A DNA stretch of 64,000 nt from DATLED01 sp035525495. GTDB lineage: Bacteria > Actinomycetota > Acidimicrobiia > Acidimicrobiales > CADCTF01. Below are positions 28,001 to 36,069 of this stretch, one piece after another (position 1 is the stretch's first letter; each line of letters starts with the position of its first letter). The stretch is taken from the NCBI GenBank assembly GCA_035525495.1, contig DATLED010000095.1, positions 62,001 through 126,000 of the forward strand, written 5' to 3'. The position numbers and the translations under genes were made by a program. Below the pieces are notes generated by a model. That model saw nothing but the letters and a program-made list of their open reading frames with translations. It was not told the origin of the DNA and ran no database searches.

Positions 28001-28304
28001 GATGTTCTGCGTGTCGTGGCCGACCGGCGAGTTCGGCGGGATGGGGCTCGAGGGGTCGGTGAAGCTCGGCTACCGCAACGAGCTGGCGGCCATCGAGGAT
28101 CCGGCGGAGCGCAAGGCGACGTTCGACCGGATGGTGGCGGCGGCGTACGCCGCCGGCAAGGCGATCGTGCGGGCGTCGGGGCCGGCGCTCGACGACGTGA
28201 TCGATCCCGCCGACACCCGCCGCTGGATCGCCGCCGGGCTCCGCTCGCTCCCGCCCCTCCCACCCCGCACCGAGAAGAAGGTCCGCTGGATCGACGCCTG
28301 GTAG
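25026..28304 (+). CDS. Single-chain biotin-dependent acyl-CoA carboxylase (BC-BCCP-CT)
   Basis: 1092 residues from ATG 25026. Biotin carboxylase occupies about 1-445 (LLIANRGEIAIRIA, HPGYGFLSE, FLEVNPRLQVEHTVTE). The biotinyl domain is about 485-560 with Lys522 in ESMKLEH. Carboxyltransferase occupies about 590-1092 (GVIANNPAHLGGAID, DTPGNMVGPEAEK, GAGAI-type region GLGAIAMTGGSY). Actinobacterial carboxylases are usually two-subunit; single-chain acyl-CoA carboxylases are known but rarer. Residues 463-479, between BC and BCCP, are encoded by a perfect DNA palindrome that also occurs between genes at 31.3 kb. Acyl specificity cannot be told. Confidence 0.92.
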   Translation: MRKLLIANRGEIAIRIARTAADLGITTVGIHAPDDAASLHVRAMDDAVALTGAGPAAYLDVAAVVRAGVDAGCDAVHPGYGFLSEHGAFARAVADAGMTFVGPTAETLQLFGDKVRALALAESVGVPVLRGTRGVTSLAEATSFLAALGPGGAVMVKAVAGGGGRGMRPAASADELSAAFERCASEASVSFGSGDLYVEELVLRARHVEVQIVGDGTDVSHLWDRECSLQRNRQKIVEVAPALAVDDDVRTQLLASAVSLAEAARVVGLCTVEFLVEPATGRFVFLEVNPRLQVEHTVTEEVLGLDLVQLQLDLADGASLVDLGVDEARVPTPRGVAVQCRVNLEGAGTLAAYQPPSGHGVRVDGFGYAGYATSSRYDPLLAKVIVHAGRGGLDGGFAKAGRALSEFRLEGVPTNLPFLQRLMADPEVRAGDVHTTFVDEFVDSPASEPTRRWFQPETAVDTAFASGIPPTSAGSRWQKEGFRSEGTRAVVAPIQGTVVNIDVVEGDAVVAGGPILVMESMKLEHVVSADVSGTVRTVTVAVGDTVVEGHTLALVEVDIAVTEGTAVAADDDVDLDQLRPELAEVVDRHRRMSDEGRPWAVERRRKHGQRTARENVEDLCDPGTFVEYGPMTVAARRRRNTIDELIDQTPADGLVMGLASINGDRFGEDRARCAVMAYDYTVLAGTQGAHNHVKLDRMAELALRWRLPTVFFTEGGGGRPGDTEGGGGFIRGFEYWPKLSGAVPLVGITSGRCFAGNAAILGCCDVIIATTDSALGMGGPAMVEGGGLGVFRPEDIGPVDVMQANGTIDVLVDDETAAVAVAKQYLSYFQGPLDDWTCADQRRLRHVVPESRVRVYDVRRVLELLADEGSVLELRPKFGRAMITALARVEGRPVGVIANNPAHLGGAIDADASDKAARFFQLCEAFDLPIVSLSDTPGNMVGPEAEKTALIRHCSRMFLIGANLTVPIFSVILRKSYGLGAIAMTGGSYQASMFCVSWPTGEFGGMGLEGSVKLGYRNELAAIEDPAERKATFDRMVAAAYAAGKAIVRASGPALDDVIDPADTRRWIAAGLRSLPPLPPRTEKKVRWIDAW
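26414..26461. repeat. 48-bp perfect palindrome inside the carboxylase gene, copy 1
   Basis: Two perfectly complementary 22-bp arms (TTTTGCCAGCGGGATCCC...) surround ACGT; with the flanking C and G the perfect palindrome reaches 50 bp (26413-26462). The 48-bp core equals 16 codons and keeps the frame, encoding part of the BC-BCCP linker. A near-identical 48-bp copy lies at 31319-31366. Confidence 0.9.
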
Positions 28305-28400
28305 CGGCGCCGGTTCGCCGACCGCCACCTTTCGACGATCAGGTGCTGCCGAGGTCGTCGTCGATGTCGACCTCGGCCGCGGGCACGTTGGCCGCGGCTC

Positions 28401-29633
28401 TCACGACTCCAGCACCTCGCCTTTGCCGATCACCACCACCCCGCCGTCCGACACCCGGAACCGGGCCCGGTCGGCCTCAGGGTGGACGCCGATCTCGGCG
28501 CCGTCGGGGATCACGACGTACTTGTCGACGATGGCGTTGCGCACCACCGCGTGCTGGCCGACCTCCACGCCCTCGAACAGGACGGAGTTCTCCACCCGCG
28601 CCCATGAGTGCACGCGCACGCCCGGCGAGAGGACGGAGCGGTTCACCGTCCCTCCGGAGACGATGACTCCGGGCGACAGGAGGCTGTCGAGGGCGACACC
28701 GAGGCGACCCTCCGACGCGTGCACCGTCTTGGCGGGCGGAAGCGGCGGCTGGTCCGTGAAGATCGGCCACTCCCGGTTGTAGAGGTTGAACACCGGGTGC
28801 GTCGACATCAGGTCGAGGTGGGCGTCGTAGAACGAGTCGAGCGTCCCCACGTCGCGCCAGTAGCCGCGGTCGCGGTCCGTGCCTCCCGGAACGACGTTGT
28901 CGCGGAAGTCGTAGACCGCGGCCTCGCCGCGCGCAACGAGCGCAGGGATGATGTTGCCGCCCATGTCATGGTTGCTGTGGTCATCGAGGGCGTCGGCCCG
29001 TACCGCCTCGATGAGGACCTCGCGGGAGAACACGTAGTTGCCCATCGATGCGTAGATCTCGTCGGGCGAGTCGGCCAGTCCTTCGACGTCCGTCGGCTTC
29101 TCGCGGAAGGAGGTGATCCGGCGACCGTCGGGTGCCACCTCGATGACGCCGAACTGGTCGGACTGGGAGCGGGGCTGGCGGATGCCGGCGACGGTGACGC
29201 CCGCGCCCGAGGCGATGTGCTGCTCGACCATCTGCCGAGGGTCCATGCGATAGATGTGGTCGGCGCCGAAGACGAGGACGTGGTCCGGGCACTCGTCATA
29301 GATGAGGTTGAGGCTCTGGTGGATGGCGTCGGCCGACCCGGCGTACCAGTGCGGCCCGAGGCGCTGCTGCGCAGGGACTGGCGCCACGTAGTTGCCGAGG
29401 AGCGTCGACATGCGCCACGTCTTGGCGATGTGGCGGTCGAGTGAGTGGCTCTTGTACTGCGTGAGCACGACGAGCTTGAGATAGCCACCGTTGACGAGGT
29501 TCGAGAGCACGAAGTCGATCATCCGGTACATGCCGCCGAACGGGACGGCGGGCTTGGCGCGGTCGGCCGTCAGCGGCATGAGCCGCTTCCCTTCGCCGCC
29601 CGCCAGGACGATGCCCAGGACCTTCGTCGCCAT
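28401..29633 (-). CDS. glgC: Glucose-1-phosphate adenylyltransferase
   Basis: 410 residues from ATG 29633, full length. The pyrophosphorylase motif VLAGGEGKRLMPLTADRAKPAVPFGG is intact and the C-terminal left-handed beta-helix is present (SVLFEGVEVGQHAVVRNAIVDKYVVIPD). It makes ADP-glucose from ATP and glucose-1-phosphate, the first committed step to glycogen or maltose-1-phosphate. It is divergent from the glycosyltransferase gene with only 25 bp between starts, the same arrangement as in mycobacteria. Confidence 0.95.
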   Translation of the reverse strand: MATKVLGIVLAGGEGKRLMPLTADRAKPAVPFGGMYRMIDFVLSNLVNGGYLKLVVLTQYKSHSLDRHIAKTWRMSTLLGNYVAPVPAQQRLGPHWYAGSADAIHQSLNLIYDECPDHVLVFGADHIYRMDPRQMVEQHIASGAGVTVAGIRQPRSQSDQFGVIEVAPDGRRITSFREKPTDVEGLADSPDEIYASMGNYVFSREVLIEAVRADALDDHSNHDMGGNIIPALVARGEAAVYDFRDNVVPGGTDRDRGYWRDVGTLDSFYDAHLDLMSTHPVFNLYNREWPIFTDQPPLPPAKTVHASEGRLGVALDSLLSPGVIVSGGTVNRSVLSPGVRVHSWARVENSVLFEGVEVGQHAVVRNAIVDKYVVIPDGAEIGVHPEADRARFRVSDGGVVVIGKGEVLES

Positions 29634-29658
29634 CGTCGCAACCTAACGTCTCGCCTGC

Positions 29659-30852
29659 ATGCACCGAGCCGACCTCCTGACGCGCGAGTACCCGCCCGAG
29701 GTCTACGGGGGTGCCGGCGTCCACGTCGAGTACCTGGCGAAGGAGCTTCGCCGCGTGGTCGAGGACGTGCGGGTCCACTGCTTCGGGTCGCCGCGCGACG
29801 AGCCCGGCGTCGTGGCTTACGAAGACCCGCCGGCACTGGCCCGCGCCAACGCCGCGCTGCGGACGATGGGCATCGACCTCGAGATGGCGGCGGCCTGCGC
29901 GGGGACGGATCTCGTCCACAGCCACACCTGGTACGCCAACCTCGCAGGCCACACCGCCAAGCTCCTCCACGGCGTCCCCCATGTGGTCACCACCCACAGC
30001 CTCGAGCCGTTGCGCCCGTGGAAGGCCGAGCAGCTCGGCGGCGGGTATGCACTGTCGTCGTGGTGTGAGCGGGTGGCGATCGAAGGCGCCGATGCCGTCA
30101 TCGCCGTCTCGTCGGGGATGCGGGACGACGTGCTGCGGGCCTATCCCGACGTCGAACCCTCCAAGGTCGTGGTCGTGCACAACGGAATCGACACCGACGA
30201 GTACGCGCCGTCGACGGCTACCGATGTGATCGAGCGCATCGGCATGGACCCGTCGTATCCGTCGGTCGTATTCGTCGGACGGATCACGCGACAGAAGGGC
30301 CTCCCCTACCTGTTGCGGGCCGCGGCGGCGCTCCCCGGCAACGTGCAGCTCGTGCTGTTGGCCGGTGCGCCGGACACTCCCGAGATCGAGGCCGAGGTCC
30401 GCGGGCTCATCGAGTCGCTGCAGTTGGAGCGTCCCGGCCGCGTGCTCTGGGAGCCGGCGATGCTGCCGCGGCCCGACGTCGTGCAGGTGCTGTCGCACGC
30501 GTCGGTGTTCGTGTGCCCATCGATCTACGAGCCGATGGGCATCGTGAACCTCGAGGCGATGGCGTGCGAGACCGCGGTCGTGGCGACGGCGACGGGCGGC
30601 ATCCCCGAGGTCGTCGTCGACGGCGAGACGGGCGTGCTCGTGCCGATCGAGCCTCGGTACGACGGCACGGGCGAGCCGGCGGACGAGGCCCGCTTCGTCG
30701 CCGGTCTCGCGGCCGCCATCAACGACGTGCTCGGTGATGCCGCGCGCGCGCGACGGATGGGCGAAGCGGGAAGGCGGGTCGCAGTGGAGCGGTTCGCCTG
30801 GTCCGCGGTCGCGGAGCGCACCGCGTCCGTGTACCGATCCGTGGCGTCGTAG
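29659..30852 (+). CDS. glgA: Glycogen synthase / alpha-maltose-1-phosphate synthase (GT4, corynebacterial type)
   Basis: 397 residues from ATG 29659. Motifs include LTREYPPEVYGGAGVHVEYL, VHSHTWYANLAGHTAKLL, VVFVGRITRQKGLPYLL and the GT4 E-x7-E in SIYEPMGIVNLEAM. This size and family are the actinobacterial GT4 type; mycobacterial members (GlgM) transfer glucose from ADP-glucose to glucose-1-phosphate to give maltose-1-phosphate. Whether this one extends glycogen directly or makes maltose-1-phosphate cannot be decided here. Confidence 0.92.
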   Translation: MHRADLLTREYPPEVYGGAGVHVEYLAKELRRVVEDVRVHCFGSPRDEPGVVAYEDPPALARANAALRTMGIDLEMAAACAGTDLVHSHTWYANLAGHTAKLLHGVPHVVTTHSLEPLRPWKAEQLGGGYALSSWCERVAIEGADAVIAVSSGMRDDVLRAYPDVEPSKVVVVHNGIDTDEYAPSTATDVIERIGMDPSYPSVVFVGRITRQKGLPYLLRAAAALPGNVQLVLLAGAPDTPEIEAEVRGLIESLQLERPGRVLWEPAMLPRPDVVQVLSHASVFVCPSIYEPMGIVNLEAMACETAVVATATGGIPEVVVDGETGVLVPIEPRYDGTGEPADEARFVAGLAAAINDVLGDAARARRMGEAGRRVAVERFAWSAVAERTASVYRSVAS

Positions 30853-30863
30853 GGTTCGTCGCC

Positions 30864-31310
30864 ATGACCCTCGAAGGCGAGTACGAACCGAGCACGTGGC
30901 AATGGGTGCGCGATCAGGTCGAGACCTATGAGCGCACCGGTGGGCGCGAGGCGAACACGCTGCGCGACACCGGCCTGCCGATCATCATCGTGACGACGCG
31001 GGGCAACAAGACCGGCAAGCTCCGCAAGACGGCACTGATGCGCGTGGAGCACGAGGGCGAGTACGCGCTGGTGGCCTCGATGGGCGGCGCCCCGAAGCAC
31101 CCGGTCTGGTACCACAACCTCGTTGCGGATCCGACGGCGGTGATGATCCAGGACGGGCCCGAGCCGTGGGACGCCGTCGTCCGCGAGGTCGAGGGAGACG
31201 AACGGGCCGCGTGGTGGGAGCGGGCCGTCGCCGCCTTCCCGCCCTACGCCGAGTACCAGACGAAGACCGACCGCGTCATCCCCGTCCTCATCGCCTCCAA
31301 GCAGACCTGA
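30864..31310 (+). CDS. F420-type deazaflavin-dependent oxidoreductase (Ddn family)
   Basis: 148 residues from ATG 30864. It shows the split-barrel pattern IIIVTTRGNKTGKLRKTALM, YALVASMGGAPKHPVWYHNLVADP and AAFPPYAEYQTKTDRVIPV, typical of the nitroreductase/Ddn family that uses reduced F420. These enzymes reduce enones, quinones or nitro compounds. It is 11 bp after glgA but probably functionally separate. It is followed by the second copy of the 48-bp palindrome. Confidence 0.9.
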   Translation: MTLEGEYEPSTWQWVRDQVETYERTGGREANTLRDTGLPIIIVTTRGNKTGKLRKTALMRVEHEGEYALVASMGGAPKHPVWYHNLVADPTAVMIQDGPEPWDAVVREVEGDERAAWWERAVAAFPPYAEYQTKTDRVIPVLIASKQT

Positions 31311-31318
31311 ATCCTGCG

Positions 31319-31366
31319 TTTTGTCAGCGGGATCCCGCCGTCCTCGGCGGGGTCCCGCTGACAAAA
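31319..31366. repeat. 48-bp palindrome between convergent genes, copy 2
   Basis: Aligns without gaps to the copy at 26414-26461. The differences are the central tetramer (TCCT for ACGT), a paired C-to-T/G-to-A double change at positions 6 and 43 that keeps base pairing, and one A-to-G change at position 34 that leaves a G-U pair. It lies 8 bp after one stop and 26 bp before the opposite stop, so it can serve as a bidirectional terminator. Confidence 0.88.
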
Positions 31367-31392
31367 GCGGTGGGGTCGGTGGCGGTGGGGGG

Positions 31393-32820
31393 TCAGGCGG
31401 GCGTCGGGGGGCGGCGGTCGGCCCACGGCTGTGCCACCTCGAGCTGGGCGGCGACGCGCAACAGCACGTCCTCCCGTCCGTAGTCGGCGACGAGCTGGAC
31501 CCCGATCGGGAGACCCTCGTCGTTCCACCACAAGGGCAGCGAGATCGCCGGCTGCCCGCTGACGTTGAAGTGCGTCGTGAACGGCACGAGCGCCCCCGTC
31601 CTGGCGCTGCCCTCGGGACCGCTCACCGCACCGAGCCGGGGCGGCGGCTCGCCCAGCGTCGGCGTCACGAGCACGTCCCAGCCCTCGGCCCACCACAGCC
31701 CAAGGCCGCGGGTGAGCTGCACGCCAGCCGCCAGTCCCTTCGCGTAGTCGACGCCGCTGACGCTTCGACCGATCTCGGCCATGGCCCACGTGAGCGGCTC
31801 GACGTCGTCGGCCGTGAGTTCGCGCCCGAGGACGTTGCCCGTGCCGATGAGCCCCATCCGGGCGTTCACGCACCAGCGCGCCCCGAACGCACCTGTCACC
31901 GCAGCGTCGTCGAGGATCGCCGGATGGGATTCCTCCACGTGGTGCCCGAGCCCTTCGAGCAGCGAGGCGGCATGCCGCGCCGCGGCCTCGCAGTTGGCGT
32001 GCACGGGGCCGGCGTCGCCCGGGCGCGCCGCGAGCAGCCCGATGTGCAACCGCCCCGGATCGGCACCGACCTCCTCGACGTACGGTCGTCGCGGCGGTGG
32101 TGCCATCGCCATGTCCCCGGGACCGGGCCCTGCCGTCGCATCGAGGATCCCTGCGCAATCGCGAACGGACCGTGTCACCACGTGATTGACGCTGAGAGCG
32201 CTCTCGTCGCGGTCAGGTCCCATCGTGATGCGGCCTCGCGACACCTTCAGCCCGACCAGGCCGCACATGCTCGCCGGGATGCGGATGGACCCTCCGCCGT
32301 CGCTGGCGTGCGCCGCCGGCACCATGCCGGCGGCCACCGCGGCCGCGCTCCCGCCGCTCGAACCGCCGGGCGTGTGGTCGAGAGACCAGGGGTTGTGGGT
32401 CGCACCGTGGGCCTCGGGCTCGGTCGTCGGAACCAGTCCCAGCTCCGGCGTGTTCGTCCGGCCGACGAACACGAAGCCGGCGCTCCGGTACCGGGCGTTG
32501 AGCCAGCTGTCCGCGGGGGCGATGTAGCCGGCCTCCTTGAGGGCCTTCATGCCGTTGTGCTGCGGGTCGCCGGCGGTCGGCGCGGAGAGGTCCTTCACGA
32601 GGAAGGGGACGCCGGTGAACGGGCCGTCCGGCAGGCCACCCACCTTCGCCTCCTCGATCGCCTTGTCGAACCGCGGGTGGATGACGGCGTGGATGTGTGG
32701 ATCCGTCCGCTCGATGCGACCGATGGCAGCCTCGACCAACTCGGACGCGGTGACCTCCTTGTCCCGCACGAGCTGGGCCTGGCCAGTCGCGTCCACCCAG
32801 GCGAGGTCGTCGTCGCTCAT
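31393..32820 (-). CDS. Amidase signature family hydrolase
   Basis: 475 residues from ATG 32820. The Ser-cisSer-Lys triad is visible: Lys in PFLVKDLSAP, cis-Ser in TPGGSSGGSAAAVAAGM and the nucleophile Ser in SDGGGSIRIPAS. The family hydrolyses carboxamides, including aryl amides and nylon oligomers. It is divergent from the P450 gene with 39 bp between starts, so the two may be co-regulated. The substrate is not evident. Confidence 0.92.
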   Translation of the reverse strand: MSDDDLAWVDATGQAQLVRDKEVTASELVEAAIGRIERTDPHIHAVIHPRFDKAIEEAKVGGLPDGPFTGVPFLVKDLSAPTAGDPQHNGMKALKEAGYIAPADSWLNARYRSAGFVFVGRTNTPELGLVPTTEPEAHGATHNPWSLDHTPGGSSGGSAAAVAAGMVPAAHASDGGGSIRIPASMCGLVGLKVSRGRITMGPDRDESALSVNHVVTRSVRDCAGILDATAGPGPGDMAMAPPPRRPYVEEVGADPGRLHIGLLAARPGDAGPVHANCEAAARHAASLLEGLGHHVEESHPAILDDAAVTGAFGARWCVNARMGLIGTGNVLGRELTADDVEPLTWAMAEIGRSVSGVDYAKGLAAGVQLTRGLGLWWAEGWDVLVTPTLGEPPPRLGAVSGPEGSARTGALVPFTTHFNVSGQPAISLPLWWNDEGLPIGVQLVADYGREDVLLRVAAQLEVAQPWADRRPPTPA

Positions 32821-32859
32821 TTCGCCACCGTACGCGTGCGGTCCCTACGCTGCGCAGAA

Positions 32860-34071
32860 ATGGAACAGCACCCGCCGGTCATCGACTGGGCCACCGACTT
32901 CGATCACACGGACGAAACGTGGGCCGCCGACCCCTACCCGATCATCGAGGACCTCCGGCAGCGCTGCCCGGTCCCGCACACCGAACGCTTCGGCGGCGTG
33001 TGGATGCCCGTCCGCCACGAGGATGTCGCCGCCATCGCCAACGACACCGAGCGCTTCACGTCCCGGAGCATCATCGTCAGCGAGCACCGCCCGCCGATGG
33101 AGCTGGCGCCCGAGGGCATCGCTCCGCCCATCTCGAGCGATCCGCCGTTCCACATGGACGCGCGCCGCATGCTGCTGCCGATCTTCTCTCCGCAGAAGAT
33201 CGACCAGCTCGAGCCGTCGACCCGCGCCTACTGCCAGGAGCTCATCGGCGAGATCCGAGCGCGCGGCGCCGGCGTCGTCGACGCGGCCGAGGACTACGCG
33301 CAGCACATCCCGGTGCGCGTCATCGCCAACATGCTCGGTCTGCCCGAGGAGGACGCCGACCAGTTCCGTGGCTTCGTCAAGGACATCCTCGAAGGCGTGG
33401 CCCTCCCGCTCGAGGAACGGATCGCCGGGTTCATGGGTCTGTTCCAGTACCTCCAGGGCCACATCGACGACCACCTCGCCAATCCGCGTGACGACCTCAT
33501 CACGTTCCTCCTCGAGTCCGAGCTCAACGGCGAGAAGCTCAGCCCGTTCCATGTCGCCCGCACCATCGGCCTGCTGCTCATCGCCGGCATCGACACCACA
33601 TGGAGCGCCATCGGTGCCTCCATCTGGCACCTGGCGAAGACGCCGTCGGACCTGCAGCGGCTCATCGAAGACCCCGAGCTCCTTCCCACGGCGATGGAGG
33701 AGCTGCTGCGTGCGTATGCGCCCGTCACCATGGCCCGCCTGGTGAAGGAGGACATGGACTTCAACGGCTGCCCGATGAAGGCCGAGGACTGGATCCTCCT
33801 GTCGTTCCCGGCCGCCAACCGCGACCCCGAGGCGTTCGAGCGGGCCGACGAGGTCATCATCGACCGCAAGATCAACCGCCACGCCGCGTTCGGTCTCGGC
33901 GTCCACCGCTGCGCCGGCTCGCACCTCGCCCGGATGGAGCTGCGCGTCGCCCTCGAGGTGTGGCTCGAGAACTTCCCGACGTTCTCCCTCGCCGACCCCG
34001 ACGCGGTGCGGTGGTCAGGTGGACAGGTGCGCGGGCCGCGCGTCCTCCCGATCGAGGTCGAGGCCCGCTGA
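32860..34071 (+). CDS. Cytochrome P450
   Basis: 403 residues from ATG 32860. It has the I-helix AGIDTT at about residue 242, the E-x-x-R pair in MEELLRAY, and heme ligand Cys351 in FGLGVHRCAGSHLARMEL. It is a soluble class I bacterial P450, needing ferredoxin and reductase that are not encoded nearby. The stop overlaps the aldo-keto reductase start by one base. Together they could oxidise and then reduce or re-oxidise one substrate. Confidence 0.95.
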   Translation: MEQHPPVIDWATDFDHTDETWAADPYPIIEDLRQRCPVPHTERFGGVWMPVRHEDVAAIANDTERFTSRSIIVSEHRPPMELAPEGIAPPISSDPPFHMDARRMLLPIFSPQKIDQLEPSTRAYCQELIGEIRARGAGVVDAAEDYAQHIPVRVIANMLGLPEEDADQFRGFVKDILEGVALPLEERIAGFMGLFQYLQGHIDDHLANPRDDLITFLLESELNGEKLSPFHVARTIGLLLIAGIDTTWSAIGASIWHLAKTPSDLQRLIEDPELLPTAMEELLRAYAPVTMARLVKEDMDFNGCPMKAEDWILLSFPAANRDPEAFERADEVIIDRKINRHAAFGLGVHRCAGSHLARMELRVALEVWLENFPTFSLADPDAVRWSGGQVRGPRVLPIEVEAR

Positions 34072-34841
34072 TGTTGGACGTGGAGGTCCAGGGCACCTCG
34101 GTGCCGGCACTCGGGTTCGGGACGTGGCAGTTGTCCGGGGCCGAGGCCCGAGAGGCGACAAGGCACGCGTTGGAGATCGGGTACCGCCAGATCGACACCG
34201 CGCAGATGTACGGCAACGAGGACGAGGTCGGTTGCGGCATCGTCGAGAGCGGCGTGACGCGCGAGGACGTGTTCCTCACGACGAAGCTGTTCAAGGAGAC
34301 GCTCGCGGGCGACAAGGTCGGTCCGGCGGTCGACGAGAGCCTTCGGAGGCTCGGCACCGACTATGTCGACCTGCTGCTCATCCATTGGCCGAACGAGGAC
34401 GTGCCGCTCGGCGAGACGCTGGCGGCGATGCGGGCGGTGCAGGACGCGGGGAAGGTGCGCCACCTCGGCGTGTCCAACTTCAAGGCGCCGCTGCTCCGCG
34501 AGGCCATGGAGCACGCGACCATCCTGGCCGACCAGGTCCCGTACCAACCGGGGAGAACGCAGAACTCGCTGTTGGAGCTGGCCCGGGAGCGCGACGTCCT
34601 CATCACCGCGTACTCGCCGCTACGGGGCGACGGGATGGCGTCGTTGGTCCTCGCGGACATCGCGGCTGCGCACGGCAAGACCGTGCAACAGGTGGTCCTG
34701 CGTTGGCTGTTGCAGCAGCCGAAGGTGTCACCGATCCCGCGGTCGGCCAACCCGGCGCACCGGGCGCAGAACTTCGAGGTGTTCGACTTCGAGCTCGACG
34801 ATCAGGAGATGGCCCGCATCAGCGGCATCACCGTCGACTAG
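34071..34841 (+). CDS. Aldo-keto reductase
   Basis: 256 residues from ATG 34071. The catalytic tetrad is intact: Asp42, Tyr47 (DTAQMYGNE), Lys72 (TTKLF) and His105 (LLIHWP). The C-terminal SANPAHRAQNFEVFDFELDDQEM is typical of the family. These NADPH enzymes reduce carbonyls, and this group includes 2,5-diketogluconate reductase relatives. Overlap with the P450 stop indicates a two-gene operon that ends in the palindrome at 34867. Confidence 0.92.
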   Translation: MLDVEVQGTSVPALGFGTWQLSGAEAREATRHALEIGYRQIDTAQMYGNEDEVGCGIVESGVTREDVFLTTKLFKETLAGDKVGPAVDESLRRLGTDYVDLLLIHWPNEDVPLGETLAAMRAVQDAGKVRHLGVSNFKAPLLREAMEHATILADQVPYQPGRTQNSLLELARERDVLITAYSPLRGDGMASLVLADIAAAHGKTVQQVVLRWLLQQPKVSPIPRSANPAHRAQNFEVFDFELDDQEMARISGITVD

Positions 34842-34866
34842 CACCCGCATTGCCGTCGACTGGTAC

Positions 34867-34892
34867 GTAGACCGCCACATGTGGCGGTCTAC
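34867..34892 (+). terminator. Perfect 26-bp palindrome after the P450/aldo-keto reductase operon
   Basis: GTAGACCGCCACA is followed immediately by its exact complement. It starts 26 bp after the aldo-keto reductase stop and ends 20 bp before the stop of the small minus-strand frame at 34912. It is probably a terminator usable from both sides, although no T-run follows. Confidence 0.5.
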
Positions 34893-34911
34893 TCACCAGT
34901 GAACGCTGAAG

Positions 34912-35073
34912 TCAGGCGGAGGCGCGTTCAAGGAGTCCGTGGAGACGACCTTCGAGCAAGCGGCGCTCGTCGGCGTCGAGCGACGGCCACAGCTCGGCCA
35001 GCCGCCGAAGGCGCTGGGAGTACCGGGCATCGGCCGGCTGGGATTCACCGGCGCGGTCAGGGTCGCAGTGCAA
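34912..35073 (-). CDS. Possible small protein or gene remnant
   Basis: This lies in the 325-bp stretch without a larger gene. A 54-codon frame from TTG 35073 encodes a Cys/His/Asp-containing start (MHCDPDRAG) and a strongly helical, amphipathic tail (YSQRLRRLAELWPSLDADE and RRLLEGRLHGLLERASA). Third codon positions are almost all G or C in the tail, as in real genes here, but there is no ATG or obvious ribosome site and a stop lies just upstream. It may be the 3' end of a decayed gene. No function assigned. Confidence 0.4.
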   Translation of the reverse strand: MHCDPDRAGESQPADARYSQRLRRLAELWPSLDADERRLLEGRLHGLLERASA

Positions 35074-35166
35074 TGAGGCCGCCTTTTCGATCGGTCAGTT
35101 CGACAGCAGGTCACCCGCCGATCACTGACTCGGCGAGAAGTCGCGAGACCTTGAGAGTCGAACGGG

Positions 35167-36015
35167 TTACGGAAGGCCGGCGTGGGGGACGTCTACGGTC
35201 GTGACGTGAACGGCGCCGGCCGCTCGCCCCTCGACCTCGGCGGGGCGACTGCTCGGCGCGCACAGGACGAACAGCGAACGTCCGTCGTCGCCCCCGAGCG
35301 CGCACGCGAACGTCGGCATCGGCGTCGGGATCTCCTCGGTGATCTCCCCGCCCTCGATGACCCGCATCACCCGGCTGCCGAGGGCGTCGGCGAACCAGAT
35401 GCCGCCGTCGGCGTCGAGCGTGCACCCGTCCGGAGCGGCGCCGGGCACGTCCGCCCAACGTCGGCGCTCGCCCAGCGTCGCATCAGCGGCGATGGTGAAG
35501 GCCTCGTACCCTCCGCCGAAGGACTCGCCGACGATCAGGGTTCCTCCGTCCGCCGTGATGACCGAACCGTTGGGGAAGCGCAGCCCCCTGGCCGCCACCT
35601 CGACCGTGCCGTCGCCGCGAACGAGCGCCAGGTCGGCCGTCGAGAACCGCCCGCCGTTCTCGTAGTCGAACCCGAAGTTGCCGACGTAGGCGTTCCCGTC
35701 GGGGTCTACGACCATGTCGTTGCAGTGGCCCGTGGCGACCTCGCCGAGGTCGGCGTGCTCGACGAGCGCTCCGTGCGCGTCAGTGCGGAGCAGCTTCCGC
35801 GCCGTCATCGAAACGACGAGAAGGCTCCCGTCGGGCAGCCACCCCATCCCCGACGGCCGGTCGTCGAGATGAGGGTGCACGGCCTCGCGCTCCCCCGCCG
35901 GCGTCACGGCGTAGATGGCTCGCTGGTAGAAGTCGGAGTACCACAAGCGCCCTTCGTGCCACCTTGGGCCTTCGCCGAAGTCGACGCCGTCCACCAGGAG
36001 CTCGAGCGATCGCAT
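35167..36015 (-). CDS. SMP-30/gluconolactonase-like beta-propeller hydrolase
   Basis: 282 residues from ATG 36015; a GTG at 36060 could extend it by 15. Propeller-type repeats and metal ligands are visible: DFGEGPRWHEGRLWYSDF, ATGHCNDMVVDPDGNAYVGNF, RFPNGSVITADGGTLIV and PDGCTLDADGGIWFADALG. The Glu, Asn and Asp at these places bind the divalent metal in SMP-30 lactonases. It follows the DUF3500 gene closely on the same strand. The lactone substrate is unknown. Confidence 0.88.
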   Translation of the reverse strand: MRSLELLVDGVDFGEGPRWHEGRLWYSDFYQRAIYAVTPAGEREAVHPHLDDRPSGMGWLPDGSLLVVSMTARKLLRTDAHGALVEHADLGEVATGHCNDMVVDPDGNAYVGNFGFDYENGGRFSTADLALVRGDGTVEVAARGLRFPNGSVITADGGTLIVGESFGGGYEAFTIAADATLGERRRWADVPGAAPDGCTLDADGGIWFADALGSRVMRVIEGGEITEEIPTPMPTFACALGGDDGRSLFVLCAPSSRPAEVEGRAAGAVHVTTVDVPHAGLP

Positions 36016-36069
36016 CGGCACAGCTTGGCGCGAACCTCCGGCGTCGAGGTGAGCCGGCACGGCGATGAA

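Noticed and set aside
31321..32859. Plus-strand frame running through the amidase gene into the P450
   Set aside because: It is antisense to a complete amidase with all catalytic motifs; P450 homology starts at 32860.
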